A stretch of DNA of 64,000 nucleotides from assembly GCA_019914945.1 (NCBI GenBank), contig CM034099.1, forward strand, positions 21,602,704 to 21,666,703. The letters run 5' to 3'. Numbering within the stretch: position 1 is the first letter of the stretch; every line of letters begins with the position of its first letter. Origin of the DNA: Typha latifolia. Its lineage: Eukaryota; Streptophyta; Magnoliopsida; Poales; Typhaceae. Below the pieces are notes generated by a model. It made no database searches. It saw only the letters and a list, made by a program, of their open reading frames with translations, and was not told the DNA's origin. This document shows, piece after piece, positions 22,021 through 36,700 of this stretch. Position numbers and translations under genes: made by a program.

Positions 22021-25000
22021 TCATCTGGACATCACCAAGTTAGAAATGGACATTGGTGCACTGAAAAGAGGATCACTACCGATCTTGCAGTTCTCGTGAT
22101 CAACCGTCAATGGATTGAGTAGAATAAAACCCCCAGAAGCATTAGTGTCCTCTAACTCTTCCTGGCTGCTACCGCTGCTAGTATCTGAGTGCCTTTTATT
22201 TTGACCAAAACCATCACTACCTGATTCTCTTCTTCGCTTTCTCTTCTTTGATAGCTTCCACTTCAAGCTGCCAAGCTGAAGATCCTTGGCAAGGTCTGGC
22301 GCTTTTCTTTTCCCAGCAAGTGGAATTACAGCAACAGGTTTGCACTCATTCTTGGCTTCTGATGGAGCACTGTCCTTTTGAATTTCCACCATGGGAGGCA
22401 TATCATTATCCTGTAATTTGAGTTCATTAATCAAGCTCCTATCCTCACTCTTACTCCCGGACTCTATATTGAAGAACAATAAGCCGGCAATGTCTTTTCT
22501 GTCTTTCATATGGTTCCACTTGTTGCTACTCCAATCAAGTGAAGGTCTCAAGTCATCCTGCCTAAAGATAGAGATCCGCTGTTCTCCTGAAAGATTTAAT
22601 AAACAGGCAACAAACGTAAGAAAGTTTCACACAAGAATTCCAATTATATATGTTCAAAGAAAGTTGAGGGATTGTAAAATTACCAGGGAAATACACGTGG
22701 ATTTGTTCTTCCGATTCCCTACTAACCACAATTCCTTCCCACCAGCCATCATGCCACCATGCATCCACAATAGCACCAACGTTGAAACTGCATAGCACCT
22801 TCCCTCCCTGAGTTGGATATGGACGAACCATTGGTCTTCCACACAAGCGGATGCCTAATCGATCAGATTCAGCTATCCTAGAAAGTAAAACCCATTCCTG
22901 CAGAAAGGAGGCAAGTAAAATGAGGTTATATTCAAACACAAAGGAGCAACAAAAAAAATTGGGGGGGGTACAATATTTACTTATTTAGTTTACCTCTAAA
23001 TTGCCTGTTCCATCAGCATCTTGGACATCTCGGTATTGAACTTTCACCTTATCATGCTTCCTCTTCATAATTATACATCTAAACCAACAGCCCCTGATCC
23101 CACTATCTTGAGATAATACTTCTGCATGGCAGCCTGGAGATAGTTGCTGCTGAAGTTTATGTCTCAATATCTCCTTTCTGAGCAAAACAGGAGAAGAAAC
23201 AGCACGAGAAACATTCCTTTCTGTGTTGCTGCCAGCACCCAAACCTCTAGATCTTTCCATGTTCCTGGCTGATGTTCCAGCGACATCAATGCCCTCAGCT
23301 ATGAGTTGCTGATTCCTCTTGTCACCACTTTGAGAGACAGGGGCACATGCATCTCCCTCTAAATTAGAGCCACCACAGGTGATCTTAAGTCGTAGCTTCA
23401 AAGAAGATGAGAACATGGTCCTAAGCACTTCCTGGCTCCAATAGCCTTGGACCTGGGTGATGTCAAAGGGCTTGACATCATCATTATCAATTTGCCTCCG
23501 GCACAAATAAGGTTCCCAATTGCTGTGTCTTGTTTCATTTTGAAACTTCTCAAAATGCTGAGCACCGAGGACGGCAGCCAATCCATCGATGCATTCAACA
23601 CTGAAATCTTGAAGGCAGAGAGAAGAGAAAATCTCTCTCTCATTAACATCTGGAGGCAAAACAATACCAACCTCGTCAACTTTGTGAAACCATCGTACAA
23701 CAACCATGTTATTAGCTCTCAAATCCTCATATAGATCTTCCACATAAGCAACAAGCCTCTTCTTCTCTTCGGACATAATGTAGACAAAGTTATGGACCTA
23801 ATTAAGGATAAAAAGATTCACATTAACCCAGACCCAGGGCATAACTAAATATGAAAATAAATTACAAATGTACTTACAGAAATATTTATTCCATTCCTGC
23901 AGAAAGACCGGTAATGCTTCCTTCTTTTCCTGCAAATCCATGCAGAACCTAACCATGAAAATTCTTTCGATTTATGTCCCATTTTCCCTGAAGAATAACC
24001 CTGGAATTGAAGCAGATAAAAACAAGGTAAGTGAATTACGGTACTCAATATAATAATAACACAGGAACTCAAGGATAACTATGTAATCCAAATGTCTTTA
24101 TACCTTTGGAGTAGGACCACTTAAAGGTTCAGCATCTTCATCGTCTGAAAATCTATCCAAAGTGGGAGAGGATCCATCAAAAGCCGGTTCTGAAAAAAAT
24201 ACAAGCTTATGTTAAAGTATTCATAACAACCAAAGGTCATGAAGATTACTTTAGATCCTAACAAAACCAACTGCCATGAACTTGTTCCATAATCTAATAG
24301 AAATGAAAATTTAGTTAATTTTTTGTAAAATTCAATCAAAACATAATATACAAACAAATAAAAGGAGAAAACCATTACATAGAGCAAGCAAAATATAAAA
24401 CCTTTCATTTCAATCAGAAGCAATATAAAGGAAAACCTTGAGGTTAGCTAGAAAAAACAAGATGACAGCATTACAAATGGTAACACGTGCAATATATTGC
24501 ACCGTAACCATTGAATTATACGACCAGCCACAATGAAAAGGAGGTGCATTATGTAAGGGGGTACTCAGTGGCTCACAACACCAATATAAGCTTTGGCAAC
24601 TCTGGAGTGACTAACCAAACCAGGAAAGAGATAGTTATGGCAATATGAGCTTGCCAAGATACAAGGATCATATAAAAAAATTATTGACATCTTATGGTAA
24701 ACTTTGCATCACAAAGTGAACCTGTGAGCACATATAGATCCATAAATTGATAATATGACCAAAAAAAGACTAAGTGGGAGGAAGGTGGGGAAAGAAAATC
24801 ACAAACCACAAAAGGAAAAAATCTACAAAAGGTAATCCGGTAAACTGTAAAGAATTTCCTATTATCATCTAAACTAATAGAACTTCCTATTACCATCAAA
24901 TGAAGTGGTTTCCTAAGTTTCCCAACCATATCATAACCTGCTAGAAAGTGGATTATGCAGGGAAATCAGTAGAGTACACATGCTTACGAAGTAGAGAGAA

Positions 25001-26987
25001 AAGATCCTAAGGAGAGAATCTGGAAATACAGGAAACAGAGAAAAGATCCAAGGAGAGAATATAGAAATACAGGAAAAACAGATAACAGGCAAAACTATGT
25101 TAAAGCGCCATAGAAATTATGATAACAAATAAAAAAGTGAAAAGAAACGAGAAAGAAAAATATTGACCTTCACCACACTGGTTTGCTTATAAGGATTGAA
25201 AACAAGAGACAACTAAATGCTTCGGGAGTTACAGATAGAAGGGAAGATAAAACTAACTGTTTCTTTTTGATAAAGAAAAATGAGAGAAGAATTATTGGGA
25301 AAGGTAAAATGACTGTCATACTGTAAATATAACATTTAGATCAGTGTGCAAAATCTCTCTACTGTTTTCTTTCTCCAGAAATCCTAAACCCAAGAGATAA
25401 ATATTATAAAGTAGTAGACATCATATTTTAAGTTCTCAACCCTTCTCACAATTTTTCCACCTTTGGAGAGAAAGAAAATGAGTCTTTGGAGAAATCTATT
25501 ACCTCTTGTACAATATCCACCTCTCTCTCTCCCTCACCAAACTTCAATTCCAAACAATAGAACTGTTTTCCCCCCAAATGTCTCTCATCCTCTCCTCTCT
25601 CCCTACAAACATAGTACCAAAGATGATTTTCTCTTATCCTTTCCTTCCATAAATGGTGTCGAAGATGATCTTCTCCTCTCTCTAAAGGTAGAAAACAACA
25701 GTTACAATAAAGTGAGAAGAAGCGACAAAGAAAGGTTACCAAAAAAACGTACAAATATCGACACGAGAACTTTGAAGATTTCTCAAAGAAGAGGCCAATC
25801 AAGACGAACTGTATGAAATAAAGGTTTCTCCCTGTGATTTTTAGGGGCAAAGAAAGGCGAACAGAGGTATACAAGCCATTAAAAAATAAAAAACGCACCA
25901 ATGACTCAACCAAAGGGAAAAAAAAAACTTTCACAAAATTCCACGGGAACTACAAGCAAAATAATAAGAAAACATTATTATTTTTTCTCACAAGCTGAAG
26001 AGAAATTGATGTAAGAATAAGATTAAAATCATCTGTTTTGGTTTTTCTGAGCCTTCAAGTTCTACAACTCCAAACGAACAGACATAAAGGAACAAAATAA
26101 AAGGCAGCAAGGTAGAGAGGAAGAAAACTAGGCAGACTTCCCTAGCCCGTAAGTGAATATAAAAAAAACTGGTGAAACATTCCTCAAAACCTCCTCAAAT
26201 CAACAGATTATCTGGGAGGAGGAAGTCACAACCTTCCACCGGAACTCATCAAGCAGTCACAAGGTCCCTAAGAATTCCAAGCTTTCTGCAACGATCATAT
26301 ACCAATTTATACAAGAAGAAAAAGGATCTCGAGGCATGGCACCACAAATCATCTGATAAAGAAAAGCAGATGAATAGATGATAAATCACTGCCGCTGCTC
26401 ATCCGTCATCCGTACTCCTCTCAGGAAACAAGATAAGAAAACGAAAGGAACCAGATCCTCGATTTCCTCCGCTCAAAACGATCAACCCATCAAACAAAAA
26501 CAACAAAGACCCGACCTTTTAAGCGAAACACAGATAACCGAAAGAATCCACAAAAATCCCAATATGCATCACAACCCAATCCATCAAAAGGAAGAAAATA
26601 TCGAAGAAAAAACCACTGTTTCAGAAACCTCCGAGGGATTCAACAGGCAGAGGAGAGTAGAAGGCCCCACGGCTTACCTAAAACAAAAGAAGAGAGCCAA
26701 TCGATGACCTCCCTCCTCGACCTCCACTTGAGCGAGATCCCCTCCGGCGGCGGAGGCGAGAAGGACGGCGACGGTGACCCGAGGCGGCAGGGCCAAGCGG
26801 CCAGGAGCAACCTGAGGAAGCGATTGGGTACAGCGTAGGACATGTGCCGCACGCTCCTCTCCCTTCCCACCACCGCGAGATCCGCGCCTCCACGGCTGTC
26901 CTTGAGGTAGTAGTGCACCACCCGCCTCCCCTTGTCGTTGGAGACCACCACCTCCTCCCACGAGACGTATGCCTTCCCTTCATCCAT
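22021..26987 (-). CDS. BAH and Agenet (Tudor-like) domain chromatin protein
   Basis: Six exons: 26987-26678, 24189-24104, 24000-23878, 23797-22994, 22897-22684 and 22586-22021, all GT-AG, giving 700 residues. The N-terminus (MDEGKAYVSWEEVVVSNDKG, ...RRVVHYYLKDSRGGADLAVV, ...SLKWRSRREVIDWL) is typical of plant BAH/Agenet proteins. The BAH domain spans about 133-262 (FSWLGSAWICRKRRKHY, YIMSEEKKRLVAYVEDLYED, VVVRWFHKVDEVGIVLP, REIFSSLCLQDFSVECIDG). Paired Agenet modules occupy about 390-530 (GCWFRCIIMKRKHDKVKVQY; VGAIVDAWWHDGWWEGIVV). A basic cluster near the C-terminus (KLSKKRKRRR) is a likely nuclear localisation signal. BAH and Agenet domains read histone modifications; a silencing role is inferred from relatives. 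The first intron is 2.5 kb. The ATG starts the conserved block directly. Confidence 0.93.
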
Positions 26988-29900
26988 CGCCGAAACCCTA
27001 ACCCTAGATCCCCCGCCGAGAGAAAGAGAGGATTAATGCCGCGAATAAAGAAATAAATAAAAGCCAGGAAAGGAGAGGCGGGCGTTTGGTTATTAAAAGG
27101 TAGGAGAAGAGACGATGGGGGCTAAATGGAGCACAAATTTAGCTAGCATAGAAATCAACGGCGGGGATTTCTCCATGACGTTAAGACGGCGAAACTGCCT
27201 CGAAGCAACGGGGATTCTGATGACAGACCCTCCTCTTTGCCCTTGTAAATCCTCTTAAATCACGAGTTTACCATAATCGTGGGATTGGATGTTTGGCTCG
27301 GCGGTCGAAAACATCTATTACGGGTGATGCCTTTCGACACGCGTATGGCGTTCGACTAGAGTGGGACCCGTTCAGCGATTCCCTCCGCGTTTTGATTTCG
27401 TCAAAGCGCGTAGGTTTCTCTTCCGGTTTCGAGGTTACGTGGCAGATGGTAAATCGATAAATTTTGCTGTTAATTTTCCTGTATCAACTGATGCTGCTGA
27501 TCCGGTCCAACTGGAATTTTGATTCAGATCGGATCTTAATTGAAATCTAGTTCGATGCTTGATATTCGATTCATCAAAGAGTTTGTACGATTATAGATTC
27601 GAGTAAGGTCAAATTCAAATCGAACTACATGGTATTTATGGTAATCAATCAAATTAAGCTTCTTGGTCTATAAAAAGGGTATAGTTTAGAATCTGCATGA
27701 TCTTATTACGGATGAATATAAAATGGATCACCAATTTAGCATCTTCTCATGTTGACTGCTCCGTTAGGGTTTCACCATCTTTCCCTTCCCCTTCCACATT
27801 TTTTTTATTATTCTCTTTCATCCTTCGACTCAAATGATAGATTCGACCTTATGTCGAGCTTCTCTTTTTTTTTGTGTATAATGCTTCTTGTTTGCTTGTC
27901 GTTGAGCTGACTTTACTATTTCTCAGTGAGGCATGGCGACACGAGAAGCTTAGATCTCCCTCGTGGCGACATGAGGAGCTTAGATCTCCCTCTCACGGCT
28001 GTCTTTTTTCAGTAAAATAGGTCGAGAAAGAGATGGAGTTAGTGCATCTCCCCCTAATATTTTTCCTTGCCAATGGCCAATAAGGGTGGTGCAGCTTTCA
28101 TAGTGGTGGTGATATTTTTGTAGTGACTCTCATCGTTAAAAACTCATTTCGTAGGAGAGGAGTGAGTCTACCTCCCTCCTCTTCGTCTACAAGATTTTGA
28201 CGGTGGCTTTGATGGTCAAGTCGTTATCTTTCTTTATTTGCCTTCTATATAGTTCTCAGTAGGATTAATCTCGCTATACCGCTTCAAGATTCATACCGAT
28301 CATAACGAAGTTTCAATTAGCTGGTCAGTTGTGCTTATATTTTAGGTCTTGTTTTATATAAATTTTGTATACTCTCTGGGCGTAATGATTATTATGTTTT
28401 TCTTAGTGTGCCACTAGAGTGGTTATTACAACATGTCTCTTTTTATTTGTGCATCAAGTTTTTAAAAATATGTCTGAAATTAATTAAATGGTGTAGCTTT
28501 TCATTAGGAAAATGAAGAATGCATATGCAAATATATTTATACACATATAATGAGTAATATTTTCTATCAAGCTTTAGATCCCAACAATATCGATGGTTAA
28601 GTTTTCACTTCTTTTTAAAAACTTATTTCATATCTAGCTTCACTTAGTATTTAATTTGCATTGGCCCTATCACGGCGAGTCATTAAATCCCGAAAGTTTT
28701 AGAGTTATAAGTAAATATAATTTCATTTTCATTCTATAAACTATCATTATTTTTCACAATGATCCTATGTCTTTTTTTAAGGTACATAATAACTCTCTGA
28801 ACTATCACGAAGTATTTCGGTTAACCATTTTCATTATGGGTCATTATGTACAAAATAATAAAAATTTAGGAGATTTAAGAAGTCATTGGTAGAAAATGAT
28901 AATAGTTCAAATAGTGAAAATAAAATTATTTCTTACAAATATATAATATAGCTGACATGTATATAATAATAATTAGTCTATCGCCAATATTCGCACCTTT
29001 TAACACATAAGGCTACCAATAGATGGACTATTCGCGAAACTATTTTGCTTAGCTTCTTATATAACTTAGTGCACGACCATTTACTTATATATATTTGGCA
29101 AGCACAAACACATAGTCTCATAATAATCTCCATGAGTGGACTTTGGATTTGACCAGATCTTAATTAGGATATAACTTCAAGATCTAACAAAGTACTTAAA
29201 TAACAAGTCTTAGTATAAATAACAAGTCTAATCCTACTAGTCCATAACAGAAAAGGAATCTATTACTTTTAAATAATTATTTTATTTCTATATTCTAGAT
29301 AAGTAGACACGTAGTATTATATATATATATATATATATATCTTAGACGACATCATATGCTCATTTGTAATCCTGCTTTGGTATATCAATATGCTACTAGC
29401 ATAATATAAAAATATTATGCGAGTCTTCTCAATAACATTCGCTGCTTGATAATTCCAATAGAATTCTTTAGGCTACTGTGAATTTCTAAAATGCAAGAGT
29501 AGTGCGATATATTTATATAGATTGATAGCAATCTTTTACTACTAGGTTGATTGTTTTAAGTAGATGAGAGAGAGAGAGAGAGAGAAGGAAGTGTGTTAAT
29601 TCTTAAACTTCTTTTATTGATACGATGGGCTTGAAATTTGATTACCATGTAGTAGGCTGACATTTTTATTAATTAAAGTCCAAATACTATCAGTATGATA
29701 CACATCTTACTCTACAAATGAAAATAAGATCTAAATAGTTTATAAATTATAGCATCTAGGGGATATGGATATAAAAAAGAGATATTATAAAGGCCTAAGT
29801 TCAGCAAGAATATATCAAATTCTTTGTTGGTTAGCCACTCTCATGTCTCTAAATTATGATTAGAAAATAAATAATTTATTATTCACTTTCGAACTATCAC

Positions 29901-30409
29901 TATTTCTTACAATTTATTATTTATTTTGAGGATATTTTTTAGGATAAAGTAAGATATTTATGATAATTTATGTCATGAGATCAATATAAAAAATAATAAT
30001 AATTAAATTATCCTCTCAGAAAAAGCACTAAAAAGTTTATCCCCTCAGAGAAAACTTTCCCTCACAATAATTGTTACAAATTTAGGGTCAGAATTGTTAT
30101 CCAGAAAGTCTTACCAATTCTTCCGACGAATAGTTATCCAATGACGGACTTATCCTCAGTCGACTCCTACTCCTACCAATTCTGACCCACTAGTAAACTA
30201 GAATTTTACCAACGAATACCTAACTAGGATTGCAACATGAGTTGACTACCAACCAAAATATTGTACATCCTATTACTCTCCCATCGTACAACTTATTGTC
30301 CTCTATTTCTACAATCATATGGTCAATGAAACAAACGCATTGGCACAACTTACGCGAATCCAATGTACGAAGAGAGTATTAAGAATTTAAGGGAGTTTTT
30401 GATTAAAAT

Positions 30410-31290
30410 AGACTTTTTATTTTATTTTATTTTTTACCAAAATAGATTATTCTTAAATTTATTTAGCTAATAAGGTATAATTTATCGTAGCCCTAATAAA
30501 AATACTAAACTAATTAAAAATGCTAATTAGTTCAGTAATTTTATCGCGAGATAATTTTTTTTTCTAGACAAAAATACTGAGCTGATTGATATTATAAATT
30601 TAGAAGAAGTACGAGGCTTGTGTTAAGTAGTCTTTATTCTTAGAAGTAAAATGAATTATGCTAGCGGACTTTTAATAGAAAAAAAAATCTATCACTCTTA
30701 TATATTGTTTAGTGTTAGATTAACTTGGCACAACCATTATAACTCTTAAATTCAGATTAGCTTGTATTACTCTGTCAATAATGTTTCTACTCAGGGAAAT
30801 CAGTGGAACACCAGAAAACATAATTAATATGACAATTTATGGCCACTAAGTTCCGATAAATCTTCCTCAAACTCATTTTTTAAACCAAATTAATCTAATT
30901 TTTAAATTTTTTTTACTGAAATGAACTGTCAATCAAATTTATTATAAAATAAAGTCTAATTTATTATAGTCCTAATAAAAATATTAAATTAATCAGCATT
31001 TAAAAAAATACTAATCAGTATAGTATTTTTATCGCCAGATAATTTTTTTCTTAACTGCTAAAAAATTAAGTTAAAGGGATATATATATAAAATGCTGATC
31101 AGTTCAGTATTTTAGGACTAGATAAAAATACTGAATTAATAAGTATTTTTATTTAGAGATAAAATACTGATTAATTTTATATTTTTATTAATGCTAAAGT
31201 AAAAGAGAGCATATTTGATAATAGATTTGAGAAATAATCTATTTCCGTAAAAAAGAAATTAGATGAGGGCTAGTTTGGTAAAAAAGAGTC
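30410..31290. repeat. Diverged copies of an AT-rich repeat unit
   Basis: The block at 30410-30570 (ACCAAAATAGATTA, CCCTAATAAAAATACTAAA, TTTTATCGCGAGATAATTTT) recurs at 30885-31060 (ACCAAATTAATCTAA, TCCTAATAAAAATATTAAA, TTTTATCGCCAGATAATTTT). A shortened form, partly inverted in order, is at 31080-31290 (CTGATCAGTTCAGTATTTTAGGACTAG). A related copy lies at 19620-19860. This looks like nested or tandem copies of one non-coding dispersed repeat. Confidence 0.6.
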
Positions 31291-31788
31291 CTCGATCAAC
31301 CCATAATTTATTGCAGTGCGATCCGAAGATGGCGTGAGAGATGACGCAATCGGAGGCGTTACAAAAGCTAGAGATAGATTACAACTGGATACAGCTCACC
31401 TACTCCCAAATCTTCTTTAAGATATGGAAAATATTATTCTAAAGATTTGATTTGACCCGTCTCTTTGTTGCCTCCTCCTATTTTTTTTTTCGCGGGCAAA
31501 CGCATCTCGACCGTCCGTTCTTCAATCATATTACGACAAAGTCTGCTTTCGTCGTCTTCCGCCACCACGTGACGCCGCTGCTGCTCCCTTTGGCTTCTCG
31601 GATCGGCCGGGGGACCAGTAGGACTTCTTATTATTTACACTTCATTGTTTACTTCGGTTTAAAAGGGAAACATTTGATCTCTAGATATTAGCTTTAATTA
31701 ATTGTTAATTGGCTCAGGAATTACGTCGAATCTTTTCGTCATTGGTAGGCCTCCCCTCCCGATAGGATATGTATGCCGAATCAAATTA

Positions 31789-31789
<1 letters not shown>

Positions 31790-31831
<42 letters not shown>
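31790..31831. repeat. (AT)n microsatellite
   Basis: An uninterrupted AT run of about 20 units in the gene-free region. Confidence 0.92.
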
Positions 31832-31833
<2 letters not shown>

Positions 31834-33748
31834 AAGCAGTATCAACATTTACACTCGAAGGTCATTTTAGAATCGACATATATTTCTCTTGATTGGTCAA
31901 CAAACTTCTGATGCTGTTGAAGTTGTCTGCAGTGCAATGGACTTGGAGGTTAGGTTTGAATAGCAAAGCAATGATCGGTGCAAACTAAGCAGGAACTGCT
32001 TACCTAAGTACAAAGGGAGCACCTTTTGAGTTTTGACCATTTTGGTGGATCTCATTCTAGTACTCAAAATAGCTGATGCTTCATTAAGGGGATCGTTTGG
32101 TTGTTCTTGGTTGTAGATCCACGCATAGACGACGATGATATGTGATCCGAGGGAGTAAGGAGAAGTAGATTTTTCTATGATAAGACGGCAATAGTAGGCC
32201 ATGTACATGGACTACCATTAGAGAAAGTTGTTGTGAGCGAGTGTGACACCATCAAAGGAAGAAGACAAAGAAAGAATGGGGAGTTCTAAGATAGGTGGAG
32301 GAAGAAGACGACCTCGCAGGATTATGACGGCACCAATCCTTGTCTAATTCTTTGGACTTTCGATGGCGTCTGCGACCGTGATTTGCGATATTTTTGACTC
32401 TTTGGGACCGTGATTTGCGACCTTTTTTACTCTTTGACTGCAGAGGACTCGCTAGCTTTGTACAACATTTTGAGCACATGTACTCTTTTGATGGAATTCT
32501 CACATTTCAGCATTTTGATTGACCCAGTCAATCTACACTTCTAGAGCAGTCCAAGCTTACACTGAACCCCGGTTTCCCCATTGAAAGACACTGTGACAGC
32601 CATCGAAGTCGACTTTATACAAGTATTAGATGTTTATAGACTTGGAGAGCACGTCGTATTTAGTAAATTAGAGAGGTTAATCTTGTCCACACAACATGAG
32701 AATTGGAGTAAAAGTGTAAAACGATATCTTAGCATATCGTTGCCTGCTAAACAGGTACTAGCATCAGCAATTCTAACACTTTGATAGATATTTAACAACA
32801 CTATTTGTAGAACCTCGAACAAATATGCTACATAGAACGGCACCGTGCCTGGATAGATGTGGAAGCAGATCGACAAGCAAAACATGTAATTGACTGGATG
32901 AACTATGCGGTGACAAATGTGTCATTAATAATTCTTTCTGCACATCCTCCATGAAATGTTAGAGATAATCCCAAATTCTACTGCTGAATCTTCAAAAAGC
33001 AGGGCGGTTACCAGCAGTAGCATGCTGAACATAGATACCAATTTCAATTGCCTTCAGCAGAGCATCACATCTAGGCATATATGTGTCCACGGCCAGAACA
33101 TGCAAAAGCATCAGTAAGTCAAAATTATTTTCCAACAGAGGATTGGTATATAGACATAATCTGATACAAAATAGATACAAACAAAAAGATGACAATCCAC
33201 ATTTTCAGCAAAAAAATATGCAGTCTTCAATTTCTTTTACGTTATAAAATTTGACTAGCTAATTGGAAACTCTAGAGTTTTAAGAAACAAACCTGTTGAA
33301 TACGAGAGATGGAAGGAATTCAGAACATTTTGTACACTTCATACTTCTTGACATACCAAGAAATAAATTACAAGGTAGCAAGAATCCTCCGTTCCCTTCA
33401 GAAACTTCCTCTAAAAGCATTCGCTTGGTTATTAGTTCACATGTACAGAACTGGTAGGCTGGGCAACTTCTCAGTAGCAAACTATAGACTAGAGAAACAA
33501 AAGCCTTTCTCTTTCTGGGGAATCAACAATACAGGAAACAGCTCTACCTTGCCGCTAGAGGATTTCATCCAGGTAGTAATCAAGAGAACCCAAAAGGCTA
33601 ATACCAGCTTGTGTCGAGAACTTCCAGAAGTACAAAATGATGCCTCAAAAATGAAATATCTGAGAAAAATCATCTCATATGCTGCTTGAAAAAGACTGGG
33701 GTGGCAAAATTGTCAACTCCAAGGAGTAAAATAACCAGAAGCTATCAC

Positions 33749-36700
33749 TCAGTTCCTGACTACCAGCAAGCTAACTCTCTGTTGGAGTTTACAGAGCAAA
33801 CTCATGTTTATGGTCTGATCCACATGGTGACTCCATTGCTTCATGACATCGAACACATCCTTGATGACAGCAACCTCATTTTCCCTCATTCCATCTAGAA
33901 ACTTGTCTTCAGATCCAAGCTTGTGCTTTCCATAAGTAGATTCAAAGTCACTTGACTTCTCCATGGCCTTTTCAAGTACACAAAAAGGTATCCCTGGGTT
34001 CACAGACATGGTTAGCAATAGCTGGTAGTATACCTATGTAATGTTGCTGAGTTATTTGGAAAAATAATTCTACGAGAAGAAAATCTTAGTACTTATGAGT
34101 TTTCATCTAGTCCTACATGTTATTTGTAACCCTATTCTACAAGCACTGGGTCAGCACTCCAAAAAAAGGTAAAAGGACTAAACATTAAACAGAGAGGATA
34201 GTCAGGAAAATACCTGCCAAACGAGCAACATTAACACCATAACTTTTGGGACATGAACCAGATGCTAGTCTGTAAAGAAAAGTAACTTCTTCTACACCTC
34301 CTTCTCCTTTCCCTATTTGGCAAGCCATGTGACGAAGTGCTACCTATGAAGGATTGGATATTGAAGTGAAGAGATGAAGCATTAAGGTGCACAATATGCT
34401 GAACAAATGGATACAGGAGTCGCAAAGTACAAGGGAAAGGCAAACCTTGTCATCTTTCTCATATTCTATTGCTAACCGATGGTAGTGTGTAGAAAACAAG
34501 CCTCGACATTGTACATGACGAACAAGAAATTCTAGAACAGAAGATCTGTTAATCAAACAAAAATCATCCATGAGAGATATTTATACTCAGAACCTTATAT
34601 TGCAGAAAAACCAGAGCAAGCACATTTGGCAACATAGTGGCTATTATTTAACACATGCTAATAAGGAACACCTTTGTAACTCTGTGATATGTGTAGAGAA
34701 CTTACGCAATTGCTTGACCATCAGAAGTTGAGGTACCTCGACCAAGCTCATCTAAAGCCACAAGAGAATTCTTGGTGGCCAAAGACTGCAATATAAGGGC
34801 CAAACAAAGTTCATCCTTATGAGGGGTGATTCATTATGACATAAATCAGTAAAGGAAGCATGCATATGCTCATACAATAAATTAATGAGACTTCTCAATT
34901 AAAGATTGTTATTCAAACTTCCAAGGAACACTCACCAGCATAGCAGCAGTTTCTGTAAGTTCCACTAAGAATGTGCTTTGACCAGCCATAATATGATCCC
35001 TTGCACCCATTCGAACAAAGATGCGGTCAACAGGAAAGAGTTCAAAACTTTCTGCTGGAACATCCGCTCCAATCTGTAAAAGAATAAATATGAATAGGAG
35101 AGACAGAAGCAAAGGCAGATAAGCTAAGAGAAAGTACGTCACCTGTGCTAAGATTACAGCCATACAAACTTGGCGCAGAAGGGTTGATTTACCACCCATA
35201 TTTGGACCTGTAAGAAGAATAAAGCTGGCCTGACCCAGCCCACCAATACTAATATCATTAGGTACAAAAGAACCCTTGCCTAAGACATCACTTCGGAGGA
35301 CAGGATGCCCAAGACTTGTGGCAGACAAAGAGGGGGTATCACCCGAATCACATGGTTCCTTGATAATTGGACGACATGTTGGCCCCTCGTAGTAGTCGCT
35401 TGCAATTGCAAGACTAATCAATATATCTAGCTCTGCATTTTGTACAGCATGGTACATTCAGTGATTCAGACAAGAACTCCAAAAATAAGGCAGACAAGAT
35501 ATTTACAAATATAAGTTGCCCTCTCTCAAACTTGCAACTATGAGAAATTTTTAATGAGAATATTAGTAAAAAAGTAGGCTACACCAATTAGAATTTGAGT
35601 TTAACAATGGTTTAAGAAAAAAGAGTTGTTGCTTCTGATACAAGCTAATTGATAAGACGGCATATTGGATGGTCAGGCAAACCTATGGAATCCACTTGTC
35701 AAAATTAGTTCTACACGTACATTTTCCAACCTTTTTCATTTGTGGGTTACATAAATATGATAATTTCTAGTTCAAAATACTTAGTTATCTTTGGCCTAAA
35801 CTGCATTATCTTTTTCTCATAGATAGTGATGTGCATTCCGACCGCCAACGATGGTCGTGCCACAGGCACGGACCGTGCCGACCACCGACCGGCATGGCAA
35901 GGCACATGCCGTAAGAGGAGAAGAAAAAAAAAGATACTCACCTTCGTCGTTGCCGATCGCCGATCACCTGCCTTCTCCCTCGGGCTAGGGCACCCGACGC
36001 ACTCGGGCGATGGCGATCGGCGACGGCAACAGTGATCAGCAACGGGCAGCTCGATGGCGAGCGACAAAACTATAAGGAGGGGTGTCGTGCGGCACCCCTC
36101 GTGCCATGTGCCAGTATGCCGCCGGCACAGCAAGTGCTGACCGGCACGCCCCGTGCCAGTCGGCACAACCATCCATGCCGACCGCAACATTGTTTGAGAA
36201 TATGTATATAAGATTCTAAATTTCTGAGTTAAGTTGCTAAACTATTTAGTTGATATATATTTTTTGAATATGTACTAGATTTACAACCTTAGTTCCTTGC
36301 TTTTGCCTTTTGGATCTTTTTATCCAATCTATGATCTCAGTAAAAGAACCATAGGAGCTGGTTTTACCCATTATCAATAACTCTACACATAAAAGCGCAT
36401 TCAGTATCTTCTAGGAAGACATACTATACATCTTGTGTATCAGGGAATGCGCGTAAATGAGTAATCACTAAAGAGCAGAGTTACATTAGGCGATTGTAAC
36501 ACATACATTGGAAAATGGAATAAGAGATACATAAAACATAACCATATCATTGAAGGAAAGATACCTGCAGTCACAGAAACCAACTGTCTCCACTTGCTAT
36601 GATGCTCACTAAATTGCAGGATCAACCTATGGAGAATGCCCTTTAGTTTAGATTCTTTCTCTGTCTCGGCTTGAGAAAGTTCTGACAGTAACTCCTTGAC

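Larger units (their letters stand above)
26988..33748. other. 6.8 kb gene-free AT-rich region
   Basis: I find no recognisable exon on either strand. 26988-27120 is the promoter and leader of the BAH gene. A 30-base unit (GGCGACA-GAG-AGCTTAGATCT) is duplicated at 27930-28000. AT runs lie at 29318-29341 and 31790-31831, and a GA run at 29567-29585. 30410-31290 holds diverged copies of one AT-rich unit. 32355-32430 repeats GACCGTGATTTGCGA. The last kilobase may be 3' UTR or flank of MSH6. Confidence 0.6.

Noticed and set aside
25446..25934. 162-residue minus-strand frame inside the first intron of the BAH gene
   Set aside because: Phe/Leu-rich translation of an A-rich intron with no motif; the host gene splices across it cleanly.
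32252..32503. Basic 83-residue frame in the gene-free region
   Set aside because: Biased Lys/Arg/Ser composition from repeated GACCGTGATTTGCGA words; no homology or splice partners.
35747..36190. 147-residue minus-strand frame in an MSH6 intron
   Set aside because: It coincides with TIR element copy A; the partial match to copy B reflects shared repeat sequence, not a demonstrated protein.
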